Shown piece by piece: positions 11,184 to 22,383 of a stretch of 64,000 bases of DNA. The position numbers and the translations under genes are program-made. Source of the stretch: Terfezia claveryi (lineage: Eukaryota > Ascomycota > Pezizomycetes > Pezizales > Pezizaceae). The stretch covers positions 310,001-374,000 of the forward strand of contig WHUX01000022.1 of assembly GCA_015179025.1 (NCBI GenBank), written 5' to 3'. Numbering within the stretch: position 1 is the stretch's first letter; the number at the start of each line of letters is the position of its first letter. Below the pieces are notes generated by a model. The model searched no databases. It worked only from the letters and a program-made list of their open reading frames with translations, and had not been told where the DNA came from.

Positions 11184-12212
11184 GGAAGGGGCTCAGGCAG
11201 AACACGCTAATAATTTTACTATCCTATAAAGGAAAAGCAGCAGCTTATATATCTAGCTGTTTTGAGAGGTAGCAAGGAGGCTCGTCATGACGAGCTTATT
11301 ATTCTTAAACATAACATTGCGCGACCATGCATATCAATCAGCGCGAAGACCACCCCATTGCAATACTATGTACCGATCCGCTATCGCCTATAAACGAAAA
11401 TCTAGAGAACATTAAAAGATAGCTCTTATCCTAAACTGTATGAAAACCCCAACTAGACTATGAAAACCCGTTACAAAGTGAGTTGTATATAATAAGCGGT
11501 GCCTAGTCTAGTTGAAACTTGAGCGGGACTCTGCTCCGCCTGGCTTCTTAACTCAGCTAATATAGCTATTACAAGTGTTTCCCGTTCAGCCATTACAAGT
11601 GTTTCCCGTTCAGTGACTTATTTTGTGAAAGCATGAAAAGAGTAATGTATTGCTAAATCATCATTGCTTAAGAGAGAGTGGCAGAAGAATCCCTAAAGAT
11701 TGCTTCCTTATGCTTCCCATAAAAACTGCTGCTCTTTCTTAACAATAACAATAACATTTTCTCATGAACAAAGGCACTCATGTCTTCCTTGACTAGTAGG
11801 ATTAACTTCTTATTCCGATGCTCCCACACCATTAACAAACAAAACAAGTGTCCAAGCCCCTATTCCTCCGATACTGTAATGATGTTAGAAGAGGTGGTAT
11901 GGACGTGCCAGTATGGTTTAGGTTGAGATTGAGCGAATCTCGTGCACTTCGGTCGTGAGAATTATGGAGCGATTAGAGCAAAAAGCATATGTTGTAGAAG
12001 TAATGGATGGAGTGGGCGTGAATTAAGGTATGGTTGAAGCAAACAGTGGATGTTTTGGAAAGTGTGTGGTTAGGTCTGGGAGTTGTAATAGCCTTAGGTT
12101 ACTCGTCATAATGAGCCCCTTTGCTACCTCTCAAAACAGCTAGATATCTAAGCTGCTGCCTTTCCTTTATAGGATAGTAAGATTATTAGCGTGTTCTGCC
12201 TGAGCCCCTTCC
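11184..12212. mobile_element. 1029-bp non-autonomous DNA transposon, 111-bp TIRs, 8-bp TSD
   Basis: Terminal inverted repeats lie at 11184-11294 and 12102-12212, each 111 bp and about 94% identical by my alignment. The ends start GGAAGGGGCTCAGGCAGAAC. The 8-bp word AGTAATTC flanks both sides (11176-11183 and 12213-12220), a target site duplication. The interior has no open frame above noise and carries a tandem 23-bp duplication near 11568-11613. An 8-bp duplication fits hAT or Mutator-like elements; the long terminal repeats favour Mutator-like, since hAT ends are normally short. No transposase is in the window, so it would be mobilised in trans. Confidence 0.88.
11568..11613. repeat. Tandem duplication of ~23 bp inside the transposon
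   Basis: The word ATTACAAGTGTTTCCCGTTC occurs twice head to tail. It lies in the interior of the 1029-bp element and does not belong to the terminal repeats. Confidence 0.8.
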
Positions 12213-12220
12213 AGTAATTC

Positions 12221-12628
12221 AAGTTGATAATTTTAGGCTTAGTGCCCCTTATCGGCTCGCTTCCCAGGCCTGGCTCGCTAACCCCGTCGACTACGTTACC
12301 TAGTACCCGATACGTCGGTAACTTCCATCTGCGGCATCTTCCCGTAATTACCCCGAACTCTTCAATGCACGGTCAGCTGCAGCTGGTCACTGCAGGTGCC
12401 TAATTAGTAATCATGATGGGTCGGTGTCTCCGTATATCAGGGGTATGATGAGCCAACCTGGCTAACAAGTGCAGTCAGAAACTCGGTGAATGAATGTCCC
12501 AGTTGTCATTTGGCCTCTAGTCTGTATAAGGGAGAGGCAATCGTGGAGAATTGGAAAGTCAGCTCCTCCTGTCAAGATCCGCCAGTGCACTAAGCGTATC
12601 CGCTAATTGAAGGTCGGTATAACAAATC
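12221..12628. promoter_or_regulatory. Upstream region of the P450 gene
   Basis: About 400 bp between the transposon's right target duplication and the P450 start. I see no TATA box or clear operator. The transposon insertion therefore sits within the likely promoter range of the P450. Confidence 0.4.
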
Positions 12629-14556
12629 ATGGCTGTACTACAGCTCCAACCCATTATATTGGCCTTTGCCCTGCTCCTGGGTGCTTGGCTGGTAAAGTTC
12701 TTCAGAGAGGGTTACCAATGGCGTAAGAAGTTCCAAGATAAAACTTTGGTATTCCTCTCTCCCCGATTATGGCAGGATAGCTTCATTCAAGCTTTCCTTG
12801 CCGATTCGTTTTCAATGACGCTGTTAACATGGGAGACAGGCTTTGCCATGTCCACCACACAATTGGATATTTGGACACCTTCCAGTGATGGTGAAGCTGT
12901 TCCAGAAGGTCCCTCGAGATGCTCACCCACAGCTTTATGGAGCAGTGATCGGGCCGGACTATAAGCTCCCAAAACTATATTACATGGATAACTGGCCATT
13001 TGGGCCATCGAACCTGGTCATCACTGACCCCGAAATTGCTCAGCAAGTAACTGTGCTGGCGTCCTACGACAAGCACCCTGAGCTTATGAAGTTCACTAAA
13101 CCTCTCGCTGGAGATAACAACCTAGTAAGTAGCAATGGGGAAACATGGAAAAAGTGGAGGAGGATATTCAACCCGGGGTTCGCGATTGGACATTTGATGG
13201 GAATGGTTCCGGAAATTGTGGAAGATACAGAGGCATTTGTGAAGGCGCTGGGGAAGCTCGCGGATAGTGGAGCAGTGTTTAGGTTGGAGGATATAGCGAC
13301 TAGGTTCACTGTTGATGTCATTGGGAGGGTGACCATGTGAGATTTCCAATCCACCTCACTTCTATGGGGAACCCGAGGTGACTGATGGGGCTGTAGGGAT
13401 GTCCAATTCCATGCCCAAGAAGCCGACCATCCTTTAATTAATGCCTTCCGTAGTCAGGTTCGGTGGCTTCCTCGAGCTCTGGCTCCAAATCCATTTTATA
13501 ACTTGAATCCTATTCGGTACTTCATGATGCGTCGAAATGTGAAAACGATGCGTGGCTTCCTCGCGGCAGAAATCGAGAAAAGACTCACAACCTTTGATTT
13601 CACACTAGAGAAAGGGAATGCTGAATTCAGGAAAAAAAGAAGTATCATTGATTTGGCCCTGCAGGAGTATCTTAAAGAGGCAAGAGCTGAAGGAAGGATG
13701 ATAACAAAATTGGACGAGGAATTCAAGGAGAATGCTATAACACAGGCTTTGATCTTTATTTTTGCGGGTCACGATACCACTAGCAGCACGATTTGTGTAA
13801 GAGCCTATATCTAACCATGATGGCCTGCTAGAGCAGTTAAGCTAACATCTATGCATATAGTATATTTACCATCTGCTTTCCAAACACCCTGAATCCCTTG
13901 CAAGGATTCGTGCTGAACACAATGAAATCCTCGGCACTGACCCCTCCGCTGCAGCAGATATAATTCGAAATGATCCTCACATCATCAACAAATTGCACTA
14001 CACGCTTGCTGTGATCAAAGAAACTCTGCGTATCTGGCCACCAGCAAGCACAATCCGAAACGGTACCCCCGGTTTAAATATCACGGACCCCGAAACTGGA
14101 AAAACGTACCCTACAGATGGCTTCCTTGTCTGGCCAGTAGTTTTTGGCATCCACAGAAGTGCAAGAAACTGGCGACGACCCTCAGAATTCATCCCAGAAC
14201 GGTTCATGCCTAATCCACCTGAAGGGTTAGTCCCACTACCGAATGCTTGGAGGCCATTTGAGAAGGGACCAAGAAATTGTATAGGGCAAGAGCTGGCATT
14301 GATTGAGAGCAAGATTGCAATTGCGTTGACTATCCGGACGTTTGAGTTTGAGGTCCAGTATGATAATGAGGGTTGGAGAGATAAGGTAGTTGGGTTTGAT
14401 GGGAAGTCTGAAGTGCCAGGTACTTTTGAGGAGGGATTGAAACCAGAGCAGGGCAAAGTTGATAATTTTATGGGGGATAAGGCGTATCAGGTGCTACTTG
14501 GGACGGCAAAACCAAAGGAGGGAATGCCATCTGTGGTAAGGAGAGTGAAGGTATAG
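12629..14556 (+). CDS. Cytochrome P450 monooxygenase
   Basis: Heme-thiolate monooxygenase anchored in the ER. Exons 12629-12748, 12840-13336, 13397-13796 and 13861-14556 give 570 aa. An N-terminal membrane anchor (ILAFALLLGAWLVKFF) precedes the Pro-rich hinge LPCPPHNWIFGHL. The I-helix oxygen-binding motif is AGHDTTSST, the K-helix ExxR is KETLR near residue 391, and the heme loop PFEKGPRNCIGQE carries the thiolate Cys near residue 478. All hallmarks are present, so the enzyme should be active. The substrate is unknown. No partner biosynthetic genes lie nearby, so there is no sign of a secondary-metabolite cluster. The first intron (12749-12839) is the longest of its three. Confidence 0.93.
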
Positions 14557-14881
14557 TGGCATGTTCTGCTAGGGTCGCGCGTTCGCCCGCGTAATAAAGA
14601 TTTAACCTAAGGGTGTATTATCCCTTTGGTTGCGGAGATATTTCCTGCCTTTTTCAGAACGATAGCTATATTGTTTATTATCGTAATTTAAGTCTATATT
14701 TTCTATTTTTTGAACGTCGTCCATTCCCTCGTGGGGCGGAGTCAATAACTGAAACCGTTACCCTGAATGTAATGAGTACTCTTGGCGTCTTAGATACTTG
14801 AGATTCCCTCGACGTCACCTCCTACATGCATCTACGACCCCCTACAATTTCTCCACAAATTCCCCCCCGCCACGCGTCGCA
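14557..14881. other. Intergenic gap, nothing recognised
   Basis: A 325-bp gap holding the P450 3' flank and the promoter of the next small gene. It is C-rich just before 14882. Confidence 0.5.
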
Positions 14882-15441
14882 ATGCTGTCCTTCCGCGGCC
14901 CAGCAACAGCCGGGACTCTTCTTTTCTGCTTCACATTTCCACTTGCTGTCACCACACAAGGTAAGATTCCTCATACCCCGAAAAATCAACCAACTACTAA
15001 CCCCACGCCGCAGCACACCACCCCATCATCATCACTGACCAACACGACCCCCAATCCGCCTCAATTTTTACAATTCTTACCACTACCCCAACCTCCTTCA
15101 CTAAATTCTTTCTTTCCCTTGCCGTGCTAGCGATCCTCACCTTTCTCGGCCAGAAATTCGCGGCGCAGATAAGTTACTGGGGTGGATGGGTGTGGAGGCG
15201 GTTACAGGGGGAGAGCGGGTATGAGGAGGGGAAGAAGGTGGTGGGGTGGGATAGTGAGGATGAGGAAGGAGATGAGGGAGGGGAGGTGGAGTACGTTGTT
15301 GGGTCGGAGGTGGGGAAGATGTTGGATTATGTGGTGAGTTTGGATGATAAGAAGGTTGATGTTGGGGTGTTCAAAGGAAAAGGAGGAGTGAGGGAGAGAA
15401 GTGGTGGGATGGCTAGGGCGACGGCTAGCAAGGGTGTTTGA
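14882..15441 (+). CDS. Small predicted single-pass membrane protein, unknown function
   Basis: Exons 14882-14960 and 15014-15441 give 168 aa. The intron is 53 nt with a GTAAGA donor, CTAAC branch and CAG acceptor. The N-terminus looks like a signal peptide (GTLLFCFTFPLAVTTQA). A second hydrophobic segment (FFLSLAVLAILTFLG, about residues 58-75) is followed by a Gly/Trp-rich stretch and an acidic Glu/Asp/Val cytosolic-type tail. The clean splice site that joins the signal peptide to the membrane segment supports a real gene. I do not recognise the family. Confidence 0.6.
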
Positions 15442-15466
15442 AGGGGAGGAGGAGGAGGTTTGTAAA

Positions 15467-15470
<4 letters not shown>

Positions 15471-15499
<29 letters not shown>
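15471..15499. repeat. T29 mononucleotide tract
   Basis: An uninterrupted run of 29 T immediately after the small membrane protein gene. Confidence 0.9.
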
Positions 15500-16563
15500 G
15501 TGTATGTCTTTCTTGTGTGTTTTTGGCATAGCATAGCGATACATATCCGCACCCGGCTAATCTAGAAATGCATTTTTTTTTTTTTCATTCTCATAATCAT
15601 GCTAGTTAACCAATGAAGTTCAAGTTGTTCAATTCATTCTTGTAAGATCACATCCATCCAGGGGGACACGTACTACCACTAAGTAACGTTCTATTACGCA
15701 TACCTTCTGCATCCTACAACAGGGCGCACTACATCCAAGCCCGGCCTTGAAGTTCGGATACAGGACCTTTTTACTGAATGGGCCAATAGAAGCCTCAAGG
15801 CTCTCGTGGTAAAACTCGACGAAACTGTAATGTAGGTTCTAAGTGAATTTGTTCCTGGGCGCTTGGGGATCGGGAGTCGGCCCCTCCCACCACCCAACTG
15901 GCCCTGATCATACATACATGTATATATACGGAGTAGGTGTATAACTTATGTGTATATGCAGATGTGTATGTACAGTATGCATCTATATGCATATGGCCAT
16001 ATCTTGGCGCCCCTTTGCATTAGCAATTAGTGTTGTATAGTTTGCTTATTCAGCGGGCTTCAATTTCTAGCTCTAGCCGTATTAGTCTGGTTGCGGCAGT
16101 TGGCTGAAATCGCCTAACAGTTACCGTAATTTAGTATTAATGAACAAGGCTAAATGATCGCCAACACCCCCATAGCTCATAATGCATAAACTCTGCAATC
16201 ATCGTTTCAGCATCACCCCTTTTCCAAACATCCACAACCTCGTGAAAAAAGCCCATTGGCCCATACACACAATCTTCCTTACGGAATGTTTTATTTTCCC
16301 AGATCATTCATAAGCTTTTAGGAATGAATTAGTTGTGGCAGTTTGGGATGCTGATATGGAGCTGCTACATAACATCTCCTTCTTCTCTCGGATGGAGATT
16401 TTTGCGAACGTTACCTGCTGCAGGCCTAGCTAGGCTGCATATGTGTAGAGTGGAGTGGAGTGGAGTGGGCTATGTAACTTAAGCACCCTATATTGACGAC
16501 TTCTTTGTTAATATATTTACGGGTAGACTAGTTAGAATATACAGGGCTCAATATACACCCCTT

Positions 16564-16617
16564 GTCTTATTCTGTTATCGTATGTAGCATTCTTATTCTG
16601 TTATCGTATGTAGCATT
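16564..16617. repeat. Tandem duplication, unit ~27 bp
   Basis: The word TTATTCTGTTATCGTATGTA followed by GCATTC is repeated twice head to tail with no differences that I could see. It lies in a gene-free area. Confidence 0.85.
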
Positions 16618-19600
16618 CTTGTCACAAACTATGTAATCTCCCCAGCTATCGAAACAACAAAGAGGTCTAGGGCTTATAAGAAAGGTAAATGTCAAATAGC
16701 TGAGATACTAGTATGTACCAGGCCTTAGTTTTCAGGAGACGGTAGATTCAGATTCCGAGATGATACACTATCTGATATGGGTCAGACTTTTAGGGGGAAG
16801 AAGGGATGCAACTAGTTCACGGAAAATTTTGCTTTCGGCTTTGGGTTATCTCTCATCGTGTCTCACCATGGCCCTAAGATACCAGTATGTGCAAGCATTG
16901 GGCAGACTTGAAAGGAAAAAAAAGATTAGTATGTGGTGCCATTGAGTTGTTCCAAGAAATTAAATCTATTTTGTCATCGACGGCTCGGCAACTCAGAGAC
17001 ACTCCTTAAGCTTCTGAACAATCCTCATATTTGCATTTCTTTTTTCTTTTTTTCTTTTGAATGTTTCAGATTTGGCAGTCTTAGCAAGCTCACCAACCTA
17101 GGTACTTCGATGTCAACCTTCTAGAACCTTTTTATCAACGTCACATAGATATGTATGTAGAGACAAGTAATACTTGATAATCTGGTGTTGACTAGACTAG
17201 TATGGCAATTGGACTCAGAACTACTAAGTAGCGTCTCCCAGGAAGCAAATGGCAATCAAACAAAGAAAGTTGGTACAAAATTGCTCTCCGGGTCGAGATC
17301 GGCCCCCAAAATGAGTCTTCTGTGTGCCGCTATCTACATAGGAAATAAAAACTTATCTATCCAAGGTATGTAGTTAGTGATCAACCGAGGGTACACTTCA
17401 AGGATATTTAAGTAAAGTACATACTTTATAATCCTTAAAGCACAGGCCACATGACCCGTCACCGCCAGTATACCAATATACTCGAGTTATAATATCCTAG
17501 TCTTTTTCGCACATTTTTAGGTATATTGTAGTTGGCATCGTAGAGGTATATTGCAAAATCCATACATGTAGGTCTATTGTTAGCAATTTTCTCGAATGAT
17601 ATGACGTCGTGCTACTGAGTTATTAAGTGCTCTAAATTGAATACTGACGATACTGACATACAGATAGCTTGAACAGCCCTAGACGTTAAAAGTACCTTGA
17701 GACTTGCACTCGACGTTGGTACATAAGGTGTCTGGAAAGCAGTTAGGATCAGCGAAATCAGTCATCATGCACTTCGCTTGCTTTGATCTAATGCGACGAG
17801 CCCAGCAACTTGGTCCCTTCAATCTTAATGTCCACCTATCGTGACGAAGCAACTAGGCATATTCACTCCGTCTCACTTTGTCTCACCACCCAAAGGCGGG
17901 TGGAGATCCCCTTTCAGTGTGTTTCACCATCGATCAAGTATGAGGGCACCTGAAAGACTGATGTAGATACGCGGGGTCGTCTAAGACTTGTAACCCGAAT
18001 AAGAGATGGACAAAAGCAAAATGTGGCGGTGACGCACTAAGATGGGCTGAGGATAAGGTTTGTTGTGCGAAATAATAGTTCTTTTGAGAGTTATGTATAA
18101 GGGGGCGGAGGATAAGGCGGCGCCATAATTCATGACAGTGAGAAATTAGGCTGGTAGATATGTATGTAACTGTACTTAGCTAAATATGTAAAGACCTTGG
18201 CCGGTGTATAGGGAAATAATTAGTTACTGCTTCATGGCAGTAATTTTGACATGAGATATTCGATTGGAGGTATAAAGCACGGTAAGTGAGATACTGACTG
18301 AGTTTAGAAGGCAGAAAAGAATAACAAGTGCGAGGCGAGTGACTATATTTTCTTGCCAGAATTGAACAGAGCATGCTGGATATTTGAGGGAAGAATAATG
18401 AGTAGGACAATAGATACCAACAGACCAGGGCTGCTTTCTTGAATTTGTAAACGCTGTCCAGCGCTGAGAAGTGCTTCTATTCCGGGCTCCACACATTCTG
18501 CGACGCGTGGCGCAAGGATGTTTTCTTGGATGCTCGCTTAACCTTTTTCGGCCAGCGCCACAAAGGATGTCATTATTGCAAGCCTCGGCACGTCAAAATC
18601 ACTTGCATTGCATCTCATGTGGATTGCTTCATCATTGGTGGATTTTCCTTCTCCTGTATGTGACAACGACCCTGAACCCCTCATTCCCAGGAGAGATCGG
18701 TTTACCCGCAATATCGTGTACCGGTACTATGGTACTTTAACAGAGGAAATGGTCAGCATGACCATGGAAGCATGCGGACAGGAAGGGGCTGTTCCCCTGT
18801 AGGGATGCTCACAAACAGCAATGACAGTCTTATGAGGACCCACGTATGTATACTTCGTATGAGTCTCTGACCGGCTTGCAATCGTCACCTTTGGCCGTAC
18901 CTGCAGCTATATTGCATTCCCATGGCTCCGCTGGTGCACTGTGGATTGGAGAGGAGCCTGTGTTCCTGAATGCCGGCAACAGAAGGCGAGTGGACGAAAG
19001 GCCTCAGCTAGGACTGGCCGAGCAGGTGTCTCCGTTTTGCCTGCGTCTGAAGATGACATGGGTTTGTGCAGCAGCTGGGGGTGCTAAGCAAGGGCTGATT
19101 GGCCTGGCTGGTTGTTGATGCTGTGTCAAGCGACATTGGGAACAAAGCAAGAGCAGCCGCCACAGGGCCGCTATTAGGGCCATCTTCAAAACACTCCCAC
19201 TCAAACTCCTGCGGCCGTCCCTCATTCTATTCTTCCTCACGAACCCCCCTTCCTTTTCCCATTTCTTTCGTCTTTTCTTCTTTTAGCCCTGTCCAGTAGA
19301 TCTGTGCACATAGTTGATCGAGTTAATTTCCTTCATTTCGCTGCCTTCTCCTTCTCGTTTCTTTTAGCCAGTCTAAAGACTCCGACTCCATATCGCTGGT
19401 CCGCTATTCTGTCTGTCGCCTGACTGCGGCTTTTTTGTTCTTTTCTAGGGGGAAATATACCAGTGCCATTTTAACAATAGGCCGTGCGTTCTATATTACA
19501 GTATTTATAGTCTGCAGAGATCGCTGGAACTTTAAAAGCAGTTTCCTAGCATTCCACTCAAGTGGACCTGCTCCTGATAGTCGGAACCGACTTCGTCCTC

Positions 19601-19631
19601 TCGTTTCCATATCGTCTGTGAATCTTCCTTA

Positions 19632-19644
19632 GTCTGGTTGGCAC
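19632..19644. repeat. Dispersed 13-bp word GTCTGGTTGGCAC, isolated copy
   Basis: A single exact copy preceded by TA, 307 bp upstream of the start at 19951. The same word clusters at 11032-11166 and recurs at 60865-60877. Confidence 0.7.
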
Positions 19645-19950
19645 CATCTTCCTATCTTTCATTCAACAAACATTAACCTTCTACTGCTGAGGGTTGGCTT
19701 TGGCAGTCACCATCACGACACGCACACACCAAGATCATCGGCCATATATCACTACAAGATAATCAGCCTGAATTGCTTGACCTGGCATAAGCTCTTTCGA
19801 CTCAGCGGCCAACGAGGAAGACTGGGTGGCCATAAGTTGGGGGGTTCTCTGCCTTTTAGGAGACAACACCCTTCAACATCCGACTGGAGGATCGGAGGCC
19901 ATTTTCTTTTTCCCTTTCATTTGATAATTCTCAATACTCTTTAAGACACG

Positions 19951-20994
19951 ATGCTGCGCAACGTTATCACATTTTACCTTGTGGTGCTAGTCGCCCTGGC
20001 GCTGTGCGCACTTGCCGAACCAATGTATATCACACCGACACGGATAACAACAAAATCAACAACTGACGTGGAGGGATGGAAACTATTGTTTAGAAGGAAC
20101 ATGAAGGTGATGCTTGAGGCACGGCAGAATACTGCGGGGGCCAATGATACAAGTGGGGCGGCGAACAACCAGTTGACATTGAAAACATGGGCAGCGGAAG
20201 CGATGGAAAAGTGCCAAACAAGGCTCAAGAACGTCACTTCAGCAGAAAATCCTGCTGGAATCGCCGTGTGTTATAACATTGCGACCTTTGATAGGACAAA
20301 GTGGACATTTTTGGCCGATCTGAAGTTGTTTAAGGTTTCTGCACCGGACAAGGACTGGGAGGCAATTGGGACGGATGTTCAGGTTGGAATCATGTACAAG
20401 GCTGCTGGGGCGAAGGAGATGCCGTTCGGGAATGCGACAGTCGTGGTTACCGACGGGCCACAGTTTGTGAAGGAATTCTATATTGGTGGACAGGTCTCCC
20501 AAAGTTTCCAAAGGCAGAATCTTTCAGAGTATGTTGATACTATTTCAAAATCTAATGGAAGAATTGGATTGGCTAACATGGAGTGCGATTTCAGTGCGGA
20601 GATGAGACAAATTCTTACCCCAGATATAGATGTTGTTGCTACGAAAAAAGATGGAGCTCAGCTGCGAACACCCGTTATCACGCATGAGGCGATGTTCATA
20701 ACTGGGCAATTTGCTGTAGCTGCTCCTCAACAGTCCTCTGTTCCATCCCCGACAAAGCAGGAGCCGTTCCCAGGTACCAAGATTGCAATCATGCCAATTG
20801 GATTGATCTTTTACTCCACATATATGGTTATCGGAGTTTCAATAGTTATGTATGGTAGGTATACTTCTAGAGATTCTTAATTGCAACACAGCAAACTAAC
20901 ATGGGGATGTGCAGGTACCTTCGAGCGCCGGAATTTCCGAGAACAATACCGAGAACGGGTTGCCCAGAGCGCACCCGGAGTGGCTTATTTATGA
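19951..20994 (+). CDS. Conserved fungal secretory-pathway membrane protein, unknown function
   Basis: Exons 19951-20854 and 20915-20994 give 327 aa. A signal peptide (ITFYLVVLVALALCALAEP) is followed by a luminal domain with several N-glycosylation sequons (NDT, NVT, NAT, NLS). It contains two cysteines in the pattern seen in filamentous fungi (EKCQTRL and VCYNI). Near residue 280 comes a transmembrane segment (IGLIFYSTYMVIGVSIVMYG), then a short basic cytosolic tail in exon 2 (TFERRNFREQYRERV). The G-x-x-x-R-x-x-F/H-R-x-x-Y-R tail after a membrane helix matches a family annotated as hypothetical in many Pezizomycotina. No biochemical role is known to me. The splice is supported by the continuity of the tail. 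Confidence 0.8.
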
Positions 20995-22383
20995 TCCTAC
21001 ATTTCTACCCTCGGTGATAAGCAAGGAAATACCAACCACTGGGCAGATTCAACCAGCTTTTTATGCAACGCAGTTTATAGGTAGCCTGGAGGTTTTCTGG
21101 ATCCATCCCTAACCTTCACCGGAATTTGGCGGCTATCGCTGGAGAATACGGGAGAGAAGTTTTGGGGACGATTTAGTGGATCTTTATCTTGGTTTCTGTT
21201 TTCTTCCCACTAGTTGTACTGCTTACGATGTACAGCATGGATAAATACACGTCGCATTTCTCTATTACTCTCGAACTTGCTTGTCCCTACCAGAGAAAAT
21301 GTAGCCGGTTTGCATCTCTTATTTTTACTCTGTTCCCTGGTTGTACACTTGACTTGATTCCCTTTACCACTACTCTCAATGTTTTTGTTGGTTTTTTAGC
21401 GGCGCATGAAAAATTTATTTAACTACCTTCCCTTCCAACTTGTTATATATTCCCTTTGTAATTCCTCTTACCTTTTTTTTTAATTTTTTTTTTAACACTT
21501 TAGGAAGGTCTTTGGGAATGATTGGATATGGATGGAGCGCGGGAGGTACAGGTTTGAATTTGATCGGAGTTTTTTTAGATTGGGTATTTTGTTTAGTATT
21601 TAGGTTGAAAGAGTGGATGGAGTTTTATTTTTAGACTCGAAATGCAATGGATCAAAAAACCGTAGCAGTTTTATTTGTAATTTGTTTGAAATGTAATGTT
21701 CTTGTTTTCGATGTCGATCCCAGGATTTGACGCTGATAGAGATATGCACCTAATCGGCTCCAACGCGGTTGTCTTGGAAACAGATCACCTGATGCTTCTG
21801 GTAGAAGGTAAATAAGGAAAGTAAATACGACTGGGAAAGTGTCTGGGCTTGGCGGCTGTCGACTCGGCAGTATCGAAGCATCTCCACCTCCACCTTCTCC
21901 ACTTTATTGCAGCTCATGGGGAAAGCCTAATTCCCATCACCCATCCCCCACACTCTCTCAAATCACGATTCGTATCCACGGCTCCACTGGGGAAGGTCAC
22001 GGGACGACAAGGGGTGAATAACTTTTACCCCGGTGACAGGTCGGGGCGCTAGTTTTGGGGGTAACACGTCTTTTGCTTCGCGTCAGAGGCAATTGGGACC
22101 GGGCAGTGATATACGGAAGGCTGGGGCCCATTGGTGTGATTTCGGGAGAATAAGTGGCTTCTTTTGCTGGATTTTAAACTGTACCTATACCCCAAGAGTA
22201 TATTTTATTGTGTTCTGTTTTGCGTTGCTTGGGGTTGATACCAGGGAAGGAAAAAGAGGGGCACAGAGGTGGAATTGTGGGTTTAGAGCTCAGCAGAACG
22301 AGTACCCGCTCGCTTTAGGACACCATATACTTCGTCCCCTCAGCCACCACACTCACCACTAACAGCAACCACTAACAGCAACC
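20995..22383. other. Intergenic, 3' flank and sirtuin promoter
   Basis: About 1.4 kb without a supported gene. T-rich tracts near 21473-21490. Immediately before the sirtuin ATG a 13-bp word (CACTAACAGCAAC) occurs twice in tandem (about 22356-22382), which may be part of the 5' leader. Confidence 0.5.

Larger units (their letters stand above)
15442..19950. other. 4.5-kb gene-poor intergenic region
   Basis: No frame here resembles a protein. It contains a T29 tract (15471-15499), a tandem ~27-bp duplication near 16564-16617, a GAGTG run near 16445-16468 and single TAGTCTGGTTG words at about 16083 and 19631. From about 19190 to 19950 the plus strand becomes pyrimidine-rich, as expected for a promoter and long leader of the gene at 19951. 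I saw no intact transposon ends. Confidence 0.6.
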
